Positions 26,853-37,060 are shown, counted from the stretch's first letter. The stretch: 44,913 nucleotides of DNA from Kiritimatiellales bacterium (GCA_021734345.1 JAIPJC010000011.1:1-44913), one strand, 5' to 3'. Made by a program: numbers and translations. The notes: generated from the letters alone by a model not told the origin.

Positions 26853-28094
26853 ACGGAAAGCGAAACCAAAAAGAAACCTCTCGGCGGACTGCTCCATTTC
26901 CTCGGGCCGGCCTTTCTGGTGACGGTTGGGTTCATCGATCCCGGCAACTGGGCCACGAACATCGAGGGCGGCTCCAAGTTTGGTTACCAGCTGCTATGGG
27001 TGATCACGCTCAGCACGTGCATGCTGATTGTCATCCAGCACATGGCCGCCAAGCTCGGCATCGCCACCGGAAAATCCCTGGCGGTAAACATCCGTGAAAA
27101 CTTTTCGGCACCGGTATCGACGATGCTGGGACTGACGATCGTGACCGCCTGCGTGGCAACCGATGTGGCGGAACTGCTCGGCGGAGCGATCGGCTTCAAC
27201 CTGCTCTTCCATCTACCGCTATGGGCGGGCGCGCTGCTCACGGTCATGCTCGAAACCATCCTGATCATCAGCCAAAGGTATCACCGGATCGAGATGATCA
27301 TCATGGGTTTCCTGGGAATCATCGGCCTGTGCTATCTGGTGGAGATCCTGCTCGTCCGGCCCGACTGGGCGGCGATCGCCCCGGCCATGGTTATTCCGCG
27401 GGTCGACCGCGACAGCATCTACATCGCCATGGCGATCCTGGGAGCCGTGGTGATGCCGCACAACATCTACCTGCACTCCAACGTCATCCACAGCCGGAAG
27501 TGGGGTATTTCCGATGACGAAAAAACCAAGCTGCTACACTTCGAGAAGCTCGACACACTGCTGGCCATGCTGCTGGGCTGGGCCGTGAACTCGGCGATGA
27601 TTATCGTGGCTGCCGCCGTCTTCTCGCACAACAATGTAGTCGTGACGAGCATCGAACAGGCCTCCGCCACGCTGAAGCCGCTGGCCGGTCCGCTGGCCGG
27701 GTTGCTCTTCGCGGTGGCGCTCGTGTTTGCCGGGGTCGGATCGTCGGTCACCTCGTCCATGGCGGAGGTGAACGTCATCACCGGTTTTCTGGGCAAGCCC
27801 GAAGACCCGCGGACATTGCTCTACCGAACGGCCGTGTTCGTTACGGCCATTCCGTCCTTTCTGGTCATCTTGCTGGGCATGGACACGTTCCGCATTCTGA
27901 TCTTCAGCCAGGTCGTGCTGAGCATGCAATTGCCGTTTACACTGGTTCCCTTGCTGGTTCTCTGCCGCCGCAGGAAGCTCATGGGCCGGTTCAGAAGCGG
28001 CACGCGGGAGTTCGTTGCCGCTCTGCTTATTTCCATCGTCGTGATCGGCCTTAACCTCTATCTGCTTTACACCACCCTTGCCGGAAGGAGCTGA
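26853..28094 (+). CDS. Nramp-family Mn2+/Fe2+ transporter
   Basis: GPAFLVTVGFIDPGNWATNIEGGSKFGYQLLW (DPGNxxT motif), GAVVMPHNIYLHSNVIHSR (MPH motif). No ATG/GTG/TTG near the conserved N-terminus; GGAGG sits 7 nt before ACG at 26853. Confidence 0.9.
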   Translation, partial: TESETKKKPLGGLLHFLGPAFLVTVGFIDPGNWATNIEGGSKFGYQLLWVITLSTCMLIVIQHMAAKLGIATGKSLAVNIRENFSAPVSTMLGLTIVTACVATDVAELLGGAIGFNLLFHLPLWAGALLTVMLETILIISQRYHRIEMIIMGFLGIIGLCYLVEILLVRPDWAAIAPAMVIPRVDRDSIYIAMAILGAVVMPHNIYLHSNVIHSRKWGISDDEKTKLLHFEKLDTLLAMLLGWAVNSAMIIVAAAVFSHNNVVVTSIEQASATLKPLAGPLAGLLFAVALVFAGVGSSVTSSMAEVNVITGFLGKPEDPRTLLYRTAVFVTAIPSFLVILLGMDTFRILIFSQVVLSMQLPFTLVPLLVLCRRRKLMGRFRSGTREFVAALLISIVVIGLNLYLLYTTLAGRS

Positions 28095-28095
28095 G

Positions 28096-28512
28096 ATGCA
28101 ACTCTACAAGAAAATCCTGGTCCCCATCGATTGCTCGCCCGTAGACGCCGCGATCATCGAGCACGTGGCGCTTCTTGCACTCCAGAACAGCGCCAAGGTC
28201 TACCTGCTGCATGTGGTACATTCCCACACGCTCGATCAGGACCGCACCTTGCGCGCCAAGGCGGAGGCTGCATTGAAGATCCACTGCCAAACTTTGCAGC
28301 AACAGGGAATCGAAGCCTTTATCGTGCTCAAGAGCGGCGAGCCGGAAGAGGTGATCCTGAAGGAGATCGACGGGCAGGACTACGATCTGGTGGCGATGGC
28401 CACCCATGGCCACACCTTCCTGGCCGACCTCCTGTTTGGCAGCGTATCCAGAAGCCTCAAGCACAAGCTCAGCATTCCCCTGCTATTGCTCAGGCCACCC
28501 AACCGGCCATGA
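28096..28512 (+). CDS. Universal stress protein (UspA family)
   Basis: MQLYKKILVPIDCSPVDAAIIEHVALLAL ... YDLVAMATHGHTFLADLLFGSVSRSLKHKLSIPLLLLR; immediately follows the Nramp stop codon. Confidence 0.93.
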   Translation: MQLYKKILVPIDCSPVDAAIIEHVALLALQNSAKVYLLHVVHSHTLDQDRTLRAKAEAALKIHCQTLQQQGIEAFIVLKSGEPEEVILKEIDGQDYDLVAMATHGHTFLADLLFGSVSRSLKHKLSIPLLLLRPPNRP

Positions 28513-28530
28513 ACCCGCTGCAAGCGATGT

Positions 28531-29643
28531 TCAACCAACGTCCCGGAAGGTAATACCGAGCTGCTTTTCGAGCTGGAGTAGGATTTTTTCTTCGCGCTTG
28601 GCGATGACCGCAAGGGAGATGCCCGTCTTGCCGGCGCGGGCGGTTCGGCCGCTGCGATGGGTGTAGTATTCGTTTTTCTCGGGCAACTGGTGGTGGATGA
28701 CAAACGACAGCCCTTCCACATCGATGCCGCGCGCGGCAATATCGGTCGTGATGAGAATGCGGACGCGTTCCTTCTTGAACATCCGCATGACTTTGTCGCG
28801 CTCGGTTTGCATGAGGTCGCCATGCAGCACCACATTCGAGAATCCATACGGGGCAAGTGCTTCTCCAAAGGCGATCGTATCGGCGCGGGTGCGGCAGAAA
28901 ATGAGTCCGCGCTGTTCGCCGCGATCCTTCAGGAACGCCGCAATTTTCTCTAGCTTTTCATCTTCCTTGCAGACCAGGTATTGATGGCGGATATTGGGAT
29001 TGACGATGTGCTTCTTGTCGATCTTCAGGAACGGGGCGTCGGGTGAAAGATGCTTGCCGATCATCTTCTTGATGCCATCGGGCATGGTGGCGGAAAAGAG
29101 CCAGATGTGGCGCGAGCCTTTGGTGATCTTCATGATCTCTTCGATGTCGTCGCGGAAGCCCAGCTTGAGCATTTCGTCGGCCTCGTCGAGCACCAGCGTT
29201 TTAACGTGCGAAAGATCGACCGCCTTGCGCCGCAGCAAATCCATCAGGCGACCGGGCGTGGCCACAAGGACGTGCGTCGGCCGCTTGAGCGCTTCGATCT
29301 GCCGGTCGATCTTGTCGCCTCCGCAAACGACTTCCGAAAAGATTCGTTCGGAATGTTTGGTAAAGCGGAAGAGTTGCTTCTGCACCTGCTTCGCCAATTC
29401 GCGGGTCGGGGCCAAAACCACCGCTTGGATATGCACCTCCCGGATATTCAGCCCGGCAAGCAGTGGAAGCCCGAAGGCTGCGGTTTTACCGGTTCCGGTC
29501 TGGGCCTGGACGATAAAATCGGTCTGCTTTCCGAGTATCTTCGGAATGGATTGGGCCTGGACGTCGGTCGGGGTCTGGATGCCGAGTTCCTCAAGCGCTT
29601 TGATATAGTCGGGGGCAATGCCGAGGTCCTTGAATGTACTCAT
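28531..29643 (-). CDS. DEAD-box ATP-dependent RNA helicase
   Basis: AQTGTGKTAAFGLPLLAGL, PTRELAKQ, VLDEADEMLKLGF, FSATMP, ARGIDVEGLSFVIHHQLPEKNEYYTHRSGRTARAGKTG. Confidence 0.95.
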   Translation of the reverse strand: MSTFKDLGIAPDYIKALEELGIQTPTDVQAQSIPKILGKQTDFIVQAQTGTGKTAAFGLPLLAGLNIREVHIQAVVLAPTRELAKQVQKQLFRFTKHSERIFSEVVCGGDKIDRQIEALKRPTHVLVATPGRLMDLLRRKAVDLSHVKTLVLDEADEMLKLGFRDDIEEIMKITKGSRHIWLFSATMPDGIKKMIGKHLSPDAPFLKIDKKHIVNPNIRHQYLVCKEDEKLEKIAAFLKDRGEQRGLIFCRTRADTIAFGEALAPYGFSNVVLHGDLMQTERDKVMRMFKKERVRILITTDIAARGIDVEGLSFVIHHQLPEKNEYYTHRSGRTARAGKTGISLAVIAKREEKILLQLEKQLGITFRDVG

Positions 29644-29737
29644 GTCTATCCGTCCTTGCTGGTCTTGTTTTTGAAAAAAGGGAACCTGAACCGAAGCCGG
29701 ACGAGACGCCAGCCAATTATGGAGAAAAGGCGGAGAC

Positions 29738-31909
29738 CTAATCGTTCGCCTGCATGAAGGCGCGAACGATGCGCAGCTCGGCGTAGTTGACCGTATCGCT
29801 GGAGGCTTCAATAATTGCTTTCATGGATTTACCGGAATGCTGGTTGAACAATTCCTCGATCTGCAGCCGTTTGGCGGATCCAAGCAGCTTGTCCACATCC
29901 AATCCGTTGCCCTGCCCTTCCTCGAGCAGTTTTTCTATGTGCTGGCTGATGGTCCCTTCCGACAGGCCGCGCATATCGGCCATGGCTTCGAGCGAGAATC
30001 CCTGCTTGGCCAGCTTCAGCGTATCAGTGACGGTTTGCCCGGTTTTCTTTTTGCGGCTCTTCTTAATAATCGTCACCGGAACCTGGAGAACCGAATGTTT
30101 CTGCGCTTCGTCCGGATGCAGGTGCTTGTACATCTCGATAATGATCATGAAGGTGTCGCCGTATTTCTCGAGCTTGGCCGCGCCGACTCCGGAAATACCC
30201 GACATCTTTTCCGGCGTGTCGGGAAAATAGAGCGCCATCTCGCGCAACGTGCGATCGGAAAAAATAACAAACGGCGGGACGCATTCGTTCTGCGCCAAGC
30301 GCTGCCGTTCGGCACGAAGCTGCATGAAGAGGTTCGGCGAATAGTCGCCGGAAAAGCCGTCGAAGTCGGCTTTCTTGACCTCCTTCTGCCGAATGACTTC
30401 GAACTTTTTCTTTCCGAGCAGAACCTGCTGTCCCTTGGGCGTAAGCTCCAAGGCGGAATAGCTGTCCTGGTTCTGAACGAGGCACTCCTGCGCAAGCAGG
30501 TCGTCGATCACCCGCCGCCAATATTTCTTGTCCATGTCCTTGCCGGCACCATAGGTCTTGAGCTGGTCGTGCCCCATCTGCCGGATTTTCTGGGTGTCGG
30601 CGCCAACAACGATATCGGCGATATGCACCGCGCCAAATTTTTGGCCGGAACGATGGATGGCCGACATGACCTTCTGCGCCGGGACGGTGGCATCCACGCA
30701 CTCCACCTCGCCCATGCAAATATCGCAGGTTTTGCAATTGGCCTTGGCATAAGTTTCGCCGAAGTAGCCCAAGAGGGTTTTGCGACGGCAAACGTTGGCC
30801 TCGGCGAACCGCACCATCTGGAACAGCTGCTGCTCGGCAATCTTCTTTTCCATCGGGTCGTCGGTCTGCTCGATGAAATAGCGGATGCGCACCATGTCGC
30901 CGCGGTTGAAGAACAGCCGGCAGTGCGCCGGTTCGCCGTCGCGGCCCGCCCGGCCGGTTTCCTGATAGTAGCCTTCCATGTTTTTCGGAAGGTCGCCATG
31001 CAATACGAACCGGACGTTGGACTTGTCGATCCCCATGCCGAAGGCAATCGTGGCGACGACCACCTCGGCCTCGTCGCGGTTGAACTGGTCCTGGTTTTCC
31101 TTCCGTTGCTTGTCGGTCAGTCCGGCGTGGTAGGCCAGCGCGCGAACGCCCTGCTCCTGCAGGAACTCCGTGGTCGACTCGACGCTCTTGCGCGTGGTGC
31201 GGTAGATGATTCCCGACTCGCCCTTGCGCTCTCGCAGAAAGTGCAGGATTTGCAGATCGAGGTTTTCCTTCGGCACCACCTGGTAGAACAGGTTCGGGCG
31301 ATCGAACGACGCGCGCACCAGATGCGGGTTGCGCAGGCCGAGCTTGGCGATGATGTCGTCCGAAACCTTGTGGGTCGCCGTAGCGGTAAACGCCGCCACC
31401 GGCACCTTGGGGAAATGTTTGACGATGTTGGCGAGCGACAAATAGTCCGGCCGGAAATCGTGGCCCCACTCCGAGATGCAGTGCGCCTCGTCGATCGCAA
31501 AAAAGGAAACCTTCGCCTGCTTGAGCGTTGCAATGAACTCCGGCATGGCGAAGCGCTCGGGCGAGACATAGAGCAGATCCAGCTGGTGGTTATCCAGTGA
31601 CTGGAACACGCGAAACCGCTCCTTTGGTGTCAGCGAGCTGTTCAGGAACTCCGCATCCAGCCCGTTGGCCTTGGCGGCATCGACCTGGTCCTTCATCAAT
31701 GAAATCAGCGGACTGATCACTACGCACAGTCCTTCGAGCATATGCGCCGGAAGCTGGTAGCAGAGCGACTTTCCGCCGCCCGTCGGCATCACCGCAAAGA
31801 CGTCGCGCCCTGCCATGATGTTCGAAACGATCACCTCCTGGTTCGGGCGAAAACTGCTAAACCCGAAAATCCGGTGGAGCGCATCACGCATGCCCTTCTT
31901 CATTCCCAT
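29738..31909 (-). CDS. recQ: ATP-dependent DNA helicase RecQ
   Basis: FGFSSFRPNQEVIVSNIMAGRDVFAVMPTGGGKSLCYQLPA, DEAHCISEWGHDFRPDY, QETGRAGRDGEPAHCRLFF, C-terminal zinc-binding/RQC/HRDC-type regions. Confidence 0.95.
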   Translation of the reverse strand: MGMKKGMRDALHRIFGFSSFRPNQEVIVSNIMAGRDVFAVMPTGGGKSLCYQLPAHMLEGLCVVISPLISLMKDQVDAAKANGLDAEFLNSSLTPKERFRVFQSLDNHQLDLLYVSPERFAMPEFIATLKQAKVSFFAIDEAHCISEWGHDFRPDYLSLANIVKHFPKVPVAAFTATATHKVSDDIIAKLGLRNPHLVRASFDRPNLFYQVVPKENLDLQILHFLRERKGESGIIYRTTRKSVESTTEFLQEQGVRALAYHAGLTDKQRKENQDQFNRDEAEVVVATIAFGMGIDKSNVRFVLHGDLPKNMEGYYQETGRAGRDGEPAHCRLFFNRGDMVRIRYFIEQTDDPMEKKIAEQQLFQMVRFAEANVCRRKTLLGYFGETYAKANCKTCDICMGEVECVDATVPAQKVMSAIHRSGQKFGAVHIADIVVGADTQKIRQMGHDQLKTYGAGKDMDKKYWRRVIDDLLAQECLVQNQDSYSALELTPKGQQVLLGKKKFEVIRQKEVKKADFDGFSGDYSPNLFMQLRAERQRLAQNECVPPFVIFSDRTLREMALYFPDTPEKMSGISGVGAAKLEKYGDTFMIIIEMYKHLHPDEAQKHSVLQVPVTIIKKSRKKKTGQTVTDTLKLAKQGFSLEAMADMRGLSEGTISQHIEKLLEEGQGNGLDVDKLLGSAKRLQIEELFNQHSGKSMKAIIEASSDTVNYAELRIVRAFMQAND

Positions 31910-32289
31910 ACCACCTTCGTTTTGGGGTAGGTTGGAATGGTCCGATCCTTGGTCAGAATCGTCATGCCATACACCTGCGCGGTGGCGATAATGATCCGGT
32001 CAAACGGATCTCGGTGAATCGGCGGGAGTTGGGTGGAGGCTATACCTATTTCAACATCCACCGGAATCTGTTGAATGTCATAGTGATCAAAATTCCTGCT
32101 TAAAAAATAGTCGCACGAACACGGGATCGAAACTTTTCCGGAGTTTACGAGTAATCCCAATTCGACCGCTGAGATCGATGAAATGAACATATTCCCAGCC
32201 TCTTTCTCAAGCGTCTCAAACAGGGAGACCGGGAACTTACTCCAATCCAAAGCCAACCAAATGAAAGCGTGTGTATCCAACAGAAGCAT
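31900..32289 (-). CDS. PIN-domain toxin (VapC-like)
   Basis: MLLLDTHAFIWLALDWSKF, SAVELGLLV, RDPFDRIIIATAQVYGMTILTKDRTI; start overlaps antitoxin stop (TGATG). Confidence 0.88.
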   Translation of the reverse strand: MLLLDTHAFIWLALDWSKFPVSLFETLEKEAGNMFISSISAVELGLLVNSGKVSIPCSCDYFLSRNFDHYDIQQIPVDVEIGIASTQLPPIHRDPFDRIIIATAQVYGMTILTKDRTIPTYPKTKVVWE

Positions 32290-32534
32290 CAGCGATATTC
32301 CTCGGGCCACAAGTCCTCGGTCGACTCCAACGGATCGCAAAGATAGCCACCCTTTCCTTTGAATTCAGGAAGAGGTTTGGGTAAGGATCTTTTCACTTTT
32401 TCGCCATGCACCACGATATCCACCACCGGCTGGTTGTTCTTGCAGATGGTATAGGGTTCGCCGGTTTCCTGAACCTGTTTAATAAGTTCGGAAAGATGCG
32501 TCTTGGCTTCGTAGATGTTGATTCGTTTTTCCAT
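32289..32534 (-). CDS. Phd/YefM-family antitoxin
   Basis: MEKRINIYEAKTHLSELIKQVQETGEPYTICKNNQPVVDIV; coupled to the PIN toxin. Confidence 0.88.
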   Translation of the reverse strand: MEKRINIYEAKTHLSELIKQVQETGEPYTICKNNQPVVDIVVHGEKVKRSLPKPLPEFKGKGGYLCDPLESTEDLWPEEYR

Positions 32535-32595
32535 AATCGACCTCCGCGAGAATAATGGTGGGTCAAGTTGGCTAGGTCAAGTCAGATTAAGAATA

Positions 32596-32651
32596 CGTAA
32601 TTCGTAATGCGTAATGCGTAATGCGTAATGCGTAATGCGTAATGCGTAAAA
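32596..32651. repeat. Period-7 tandem array (CGTAATG)n with an inverted arm at 32678-32705
   Basis: cgtaatt, 6 x cgtaatg, cgtaaaa; downstream caattacgaattacccgttacgcattac is the reverse-complement type. Confidence 0.92.
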
Positions 32652-32693
32652 GGCCAATCCTTCGCGCGATTCGAGTCAATTACGAATTACCCG

Positions 32694-33353
32694 TTACGCA
32701 TTACTGCCATTCTTCAAATCGGCGATGCGCCGCATGATGAGCGCGGCATATTGGTCGTAGGCCTCGCGGCCGGTTCCCAAGGACTGGAAGTCTTCCTGCG
32801 TGATGGGCTTGCCGTAGGTGATCGTGACTTTGGACGGTTTGATACCTTTTGAGCCCTTCGGATGCGCTTTGAAGGTGCCGTCGATATAGGCCGGAACCAC
32901 CATGCAACCAGACTTCTCGATGATGAACCCGATGCCGCCCTTGGCCTCCTGCAGTTCGCCGTCTTCCGTGCGGGTTCCCTCCGGAAACATCGAAACCGCC
33001 TTGCCTTCCTTCAGCGCCTTGATGGTCAACTTCAATGCCCGTACATCACCGGTGCCGCGCGATACCGGAATGCAACCCACGTGATCCATCCACCACTTGC
33101 CAAACTTTGAGTTCCAAAGGGTATCGCGCGCCATGAAATGGATCGGGCGGCCGCGATAGCCCACGCCCACCACCGGCGGATCAAGAAAGCTGGCATGGTT
33201 CGAGGCCATTAGTACCCCGCCCTGGTCCGGTATGTTTTCCGCGCCGCGGATACTCAGTCGGTTCCAGAGCAACAGGAATAATTTAAAGATCCGCGTCGAG
33301 AACTGGTAGATCCGCATGTCGGCCATCGTTTCATGTTTTACCGGATCGATCAT
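32694..33353 (-). CDS. plsC: 1-acyl-sn-glycerol-3-phosphate acyltransferase
   Basis: VLMASNHASFLDPPVVG (HX4D), MFPEGTRTEDGELQEAKGGIGFI. Confidence 0.92.
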   Translation of the reverse strand: MIDPVKHETMADMRIYQFSTRIFKLFLLLWNRLSIRGAENIPDQGGVLMASNHASFLDPPVVGVGYRGRPIHFMARDTLWNSKFGKWWMDHVGCIPVSRGTGDVRALKLTIKALKEGKAVSMFPEGTRTEDGELQEAKGGIGFIIEKSGCMVVPAYIDGTFKAHPKGSKGIKPSKVTITYGKPITQEDFQSLGTGREAYDQYAALIMRRIADLKNGSNA

Positions 33354-34021
33354 GCTGCCCCCTGCACGGTTTCAATGATGGTCTGGATGACTTCTTCGAT
33401 TCCCATGGACGTGCTATCGATCACATGCGCGCCCTCGGCGACCTTCAGCGGATCGGTCTTGCGGGTCGAATCGATCTGGTCGCGCTTCTTGAGGCTCTCC
33501 ATCACCTCGTGCGCCTTTTCATCTTCACCCGCTTCGACCAGCTCGCGGTAGCGGCGCATCGCCCGCTCCTCCGGGTCGGCGTCGAGGTAGAACTTGTAGG
33601 GAGAACCCGGGAACACAACCGTTCCAATGTCGCGCCCTTCCATCACCAGCGAACCAAAATTTTCCAGCGCTTGGAGATTCTCGACCACAAATTTCCGAAC
33701 CCCGGGCATCGCCGCCACACCGGCGACGGCTTCGCGCACATCCTTTTCGCGTAATTCCTGCACAGGAATATCACCACCGACCGAAAAAGTTGCCGCGCCA
33801 TCTTTTACGAAAAACTCCCATTCGGCATTGAGCATCGAATCGACCACCGCGGCGGCATTCTTTGTATCGACACCCTGACGAATCGCGTTCCACGTCACGC
33901 CGCGGTACAGCGCGCCTGAATCCACATAGATGAATCCCAGCTCCGCCGCCACGCCCTTCGACACCGTCGACTTCCCCGAAGCCGACGGCCCGTCAATTGC
34001 AATTGTCTTTACCGTTTCCAA
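33350..34021 (-). CDS. cmk: Cytidylate kinase
   Basis: IAIDGPSASGKSTVSKGVAAELGFIYVDSGALYRGVTW, VMEGRDIGTVVFPGSPYKFYLDADPEERAMRRYREL. Confidence 0.95.
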   Translation of the reverse strand: METVKTIAIDGPSASGKSTVSKGVAAELGFIYVDSGALYRGVTWNAIRQGVDTKNAAAVVDSMLNAEWEFFVKDGAATFSVGGDIPVQELREKDVREAVAGVAAMPGVRKFVVENLQALENFGSLVMEGRDIGTVVFPGSPYKFYLDADPEERAMRRYRELVEAGEDEKAHEVMESLKKRDQIDSTRKTDPLKVAEGAHVIDSTSMGIEEVIQTIIETVQGAA

Positions 34022-34023
34022 AA

Positions 34024-35328
34024 CTATTCAACCTTTCCGCCAAGTTGTTCCATATGCTGCCAGAATTCGGGATACGAGGTGTCCACGCAGCCCGTGTTTT
34101 CAATCGTTATTGCTCCGTCGCCGAAGCTGTTCAGAATGGCGATCGACATCGCAATGCGATGGTCGCCGTGGCTATTGATCGCAACGTCCGGCGTGTGCAG
34201 GTTGGCCGGCCCCGTCACGATCATGCCGTCGTCCAGCTCGTCGACCTCGACGCCGAACAGCCGCAGGTTTTTGACCATCTCGGCGATGCGGTCGGACTCC
34301 TTCACGCGCAGTTCGACGGCATCGCGGATCTCGGTTTGACCATTCGCCAGCGCGCCCGCCACCGCAATAACCGGCAGCTCGTCGATCAGGTTCGGGATTT
34401 CGTCGCCTTCGATCACGGTTCCATTCAAATGCGCGCCACGAACCTTTATCGTGCCGTAGGGATCGCCCTTCTCTTCCGTCACCGCCACTTCGATATCGGC
34501 GCCCATCCGCCGCATCACATCCAGCAACGCGGTGCGGCGCGGATTCAAGCCGACGTTTTCCATCACCAGCTCCGCGCCGGGGCGGGCGGCGACCGCGACG
34601 ATCCAAAAAGCGGCCGACGAAAAATCGCCTGGCACCACAAAATCGCGCGCCGTGTATTTCGGCCCGTCCGGTCCATAGCCCTCGATGGAAATCTCCAATC
34701 CCTTGATCGTGATGGGGATTCCCAGCGCCTGGAAAAGTTTTTCGGTATGGTCGCGCGTCGGGCGCGGTTCGATCACCGTGGTCTTGCCTTCGGCATACAG
34801 CCCGGCCAGCAGGATGCACGACTTCACCTGTGCGGAAGCCATCGGCAGAAGATAGCCAATGCCTTGCAGCTTTCCGCCGCAGATCATCATCGGCAACGTA
34901 CCCTTCTGTCCGGTCAGGCCAATATGCGCGCCCATGAGTTCGAGCGGATGGCGAATGCGCCCCATTGGGCGCGACGAAAGCGACGCGTCGCCGATCATCG
35001 AAACCTCGATGCCCGCTCCCGCGACCAACCCCGCCAGCAACCGTGTACCGGTTCCCGAGTTGCCCATATTGAGCGGTTCATCCGGCGGTTGAAGCTTGCC
35101 GGCCACTCCGGTGATGTAGAGCGCGTCGTCGCGGAACTCCGCCTTGGCGCCCATCTGCTCCATGGCGGAAAGCGTGCTCCGTGCATCCTCGCCGTTGAGA
35201 TAACCCGCCACCTTAGAGATTCCCGCCGCCAGCGAGGCCAACATTGCCACGCGCTGGGAAATGCTCTTGTCGCCCGGAACCGTCACGGAACCGCCAAGTT
35301 TGGCGGGAAAAATTGTTTTGGAACTCAT
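34024..35328 (-). CDS. aroA: 3-phosphoshikimate 1-carboxyvinyltransferase (EPSP synthase)
   Basis: VPGDKSISQRVAMLASLAAG, NMGNSGTGTRLLAGLVAG, PGDFSSAAFWIVAVA, VKESDRIAEMVKNL, HGDHRIAMS. Confidence 0.95.
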   Translation of the reverse strand: MSSKTIFPAKLGGSVTVPGDKSISQRVAMLASLAAGISKVAGYLNGEDARSTLSAMEQMGAKAEFRDDALYITGVAGKLQPPDEPLNMGNSGTGTRLLAGLVAGAGIEVSMIGDASLSSRPMGRIRHPLELMGAHIGLTGQKGTLPMMICGGKLQGIGYLLPMASAQVKSCILLAGLYAEGKTTVIEPRPTRDHTEKLFQALGIPITIKGLEISIEGYGPDGPKYTARDFVVPGDFSSAAFWIVAVAARPGAELVMENVGLNPRRTALLDVMRRMGADIEVAVTEEKGDPYGTIKVRGAHLNGTVIEGDEIPNLIDELPVIAVAGALANGQTEIRDAVELRVKESDRIAEMVKNLRLFGVEVDELDDGMIVTGPANLHTPDVAINSHGDHRIAMSIAILNSFGDGAITIENTGCVDTSYPEFWQHMEQLGGKVE

Positions 35329-36191
35329 CGTTTAAGAAACCTGTTCAGTTTTAGAATCTGGTTGCGGGCGGCGGAAGCTTCTTCAAGCCACCGGCGGATA
35401 TCGTCGCCATTACCGCCGCGTAGAATTTTGATCAGCCCTTGCAGCTCTTCGTGGAACCGGTCGAGTTCGGCTTCGAGCGCGGCGCGGTTGGTGTCGATGA
35501 TGTCGACCCACATATCGGCCGAGCCGGATGCAACGCGGGTGGTGTCCTTGAATCCCGTACCGCAGAAGTCGGCCTTCTTCGCTGGATCGCCATCCGCCAC
35601 CGAACGCGCCAAGGCTCCCGCGACCATGTGCGGCAAATGGCTGGTCGACGCCAGCATCGCGTCATGGGCTTCGGGCGACATTTCGATCACCTCCGACCCA
35701 ACGGCCTGCCATATTTTTGAAATTTCCGGGGCACCTTCGGATGGGCATACCACCGTGAGCCGGCCTTGGTAGAGATCGGGATCACCCGCTTCGATTCCGG
35801 TTTTTTCGGAACCGGCGATCGGATGCGATCCTACAAAATGGGCGGCGGAATGTTTAAAGAGCGGCTGCATCGTTTTGAGCAGTTCGGACTTGGTGCTGCC
35901 CACGTCCGTCACCACCGAACCGGGCTTCAACGCCGGAACAATCTGTGCCGCCAGCTTGGCGATTGTCCAGATCGGTACGCAAATCACGACGATGTCCGCC
36001 TCACGGACGGCCTCGGAGGGATCGGCGAACACTTCGTCCACCACACCGTTTTCCAAGGCTTGGACACGGGTTTCCTCGCGGCGGGCATAGCCGATGATAC
36101 GGCCCGAAAAGCCGCGTTTCTTCAGCCCGAGCGCCAATGACGCGCCCATCAGTCCGAGGCCCAGAATGGCTATGTTTTGCTGTTTATCCAT
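35325..36191 (-). CDS. tyrA: Prephenate dehydrogenase
   Basis: [60 protein letters not shown]; start at internal MDKQQN. Confidence 0.92.
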   Translation of the reverse strand: MDKQQNIAILGLGLMGASLALGLKKRGFSGRIIGYARREETRVQALENGVVDEVFADPSEAVREADIVVICVPIWTIAKLAAQIVPALKPGSVVTDVGSTKSELLKTMQPLFKHSAAHFVGSHPIAGSEKTGIEAGDPDLYQGRLTVVCPSEGAPEISKIWQAVGSEVIEMSPEAHDAMLASTSHLPHMVAGALARSVADGDPAKKADFCGTGFKDTTRVASGSADMWVDIIDTNRAALEAELDRFHEELQGLIKILRGGNGDDIRRWLEEASAARNQILKLNRFLKR

Positions 36192-36378
36192 ATCGGTTTC
36201 CATTGCTTGGAAAATTGAGCGGTCATTCTCCAAGGATTGGGAATTAATTCAACCAAAATCCCGCGGGTGCGGTCTCCACCCTTATACAGAACCATTATGG
36301 TACTATTATGTTGACATCAAGGTGCGCTGCCTCATTATGAAGGCAATTAAAAGAAAACCCATTAACAGGAGGTATAAT

Positions 36379-36993
36379 ATGTCATACAAACTACCAGCAC
36401 TGCCCTATGCCTACGATGCGTTGGAACCACATATCGATGCGCGCACCATGGAGATCCACCACACGAAGCACCATCAGGCCTACATCAACAACGTCAATGC
36501 CGCGCTGGAAGGCACTGCGCTAGCCGACCTCAAGGTGTGCGAACTGGTCAAGCGGCTGGACGAATTGCCGAAAGACAAACAAACGGCAGTCCGGAACAAC
36601 GGCGGCGGACATGCGAACCATTCACTGTTCTGGGAAGTGATGAGTCCAAATGGCGGAGGGAAGCCCACAGGAGCCCTTGCCGCTGCGATCGACAAGTCGC
36701 TAGGAGGCTTCGATGCCTTCAAGGACCAGTTCAGCAAGGCGGCAGCCACGCGCTTTGGCTCCGGCTGGGCGTGGCTCTGCAAACACGATGGCGGCAAACT
36801 GAGCGTTTGCTCGACGCCAAACCAGGACAATCCGTTGATGAAGGATGTGCCTTGCGACGGCGTTCCAATCCTTGGTCTGGACGTGTGGGAGCATGCCTAC
36901 TACCTGCACTACCAAAACCGACGGACGGACTACATCGCCTCGTTCTTCAATGTGGTCAATTGGGAGAAGGTTGCGGAGCTATACGCAAAATAA
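36379..36993 (+). CDS. Superoxide dismutase (Fe/Mn family)
   Basis: [87 protein letters not shown] aggaggt upstream. Confidence 0.96.
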   Translation: MSYKLPALPYAYDALEPHIDARTMEIHHTKHHQAYINNVNAALEGTALADLKVCELVKRLDELPKDKQTAVRNNGGGHANHSLFWEVMSPNGGGKPTGALAAAIDKSLGGFDAFKDQFSKAAATRFGSGWAWLCKHDGGKLSVCSTPNQDNPLMKDVPCDGVPILGLDVWEHAYYLHYQNRRTDYIASFFNVVNWEKVAELYAK

Positions 36994-37026
36994 ACCTGAA
37001 TCGAACACCTGTCTAGCCAGTCCGAT

Positions 37027-37060
37027 CAGCCTCGCCATCCCATGGCGGGGCTGGTTTTTT
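37027..37060 (+). terminator. Terminator after SOD
   Basis: cagcctcgccat ccc atggcggggctggtttttt stem plus T-tract. Confidence 0.8.

Noticed and set aside
29837-31600. 587-aa open frame on the plus strand opposite recQ
   Set aside because: Antisense shadow of a clearly conserved recQ gene; low-complexity translation.
32596-32705. CRISPR array
   Set aside because: Period-7 tandem units without spacers; no cas genes in the window.
33997-35772. 591-aa plus-strand open frame
   Set aside because: Antisense to aroA and tyrA, both strongly supported.
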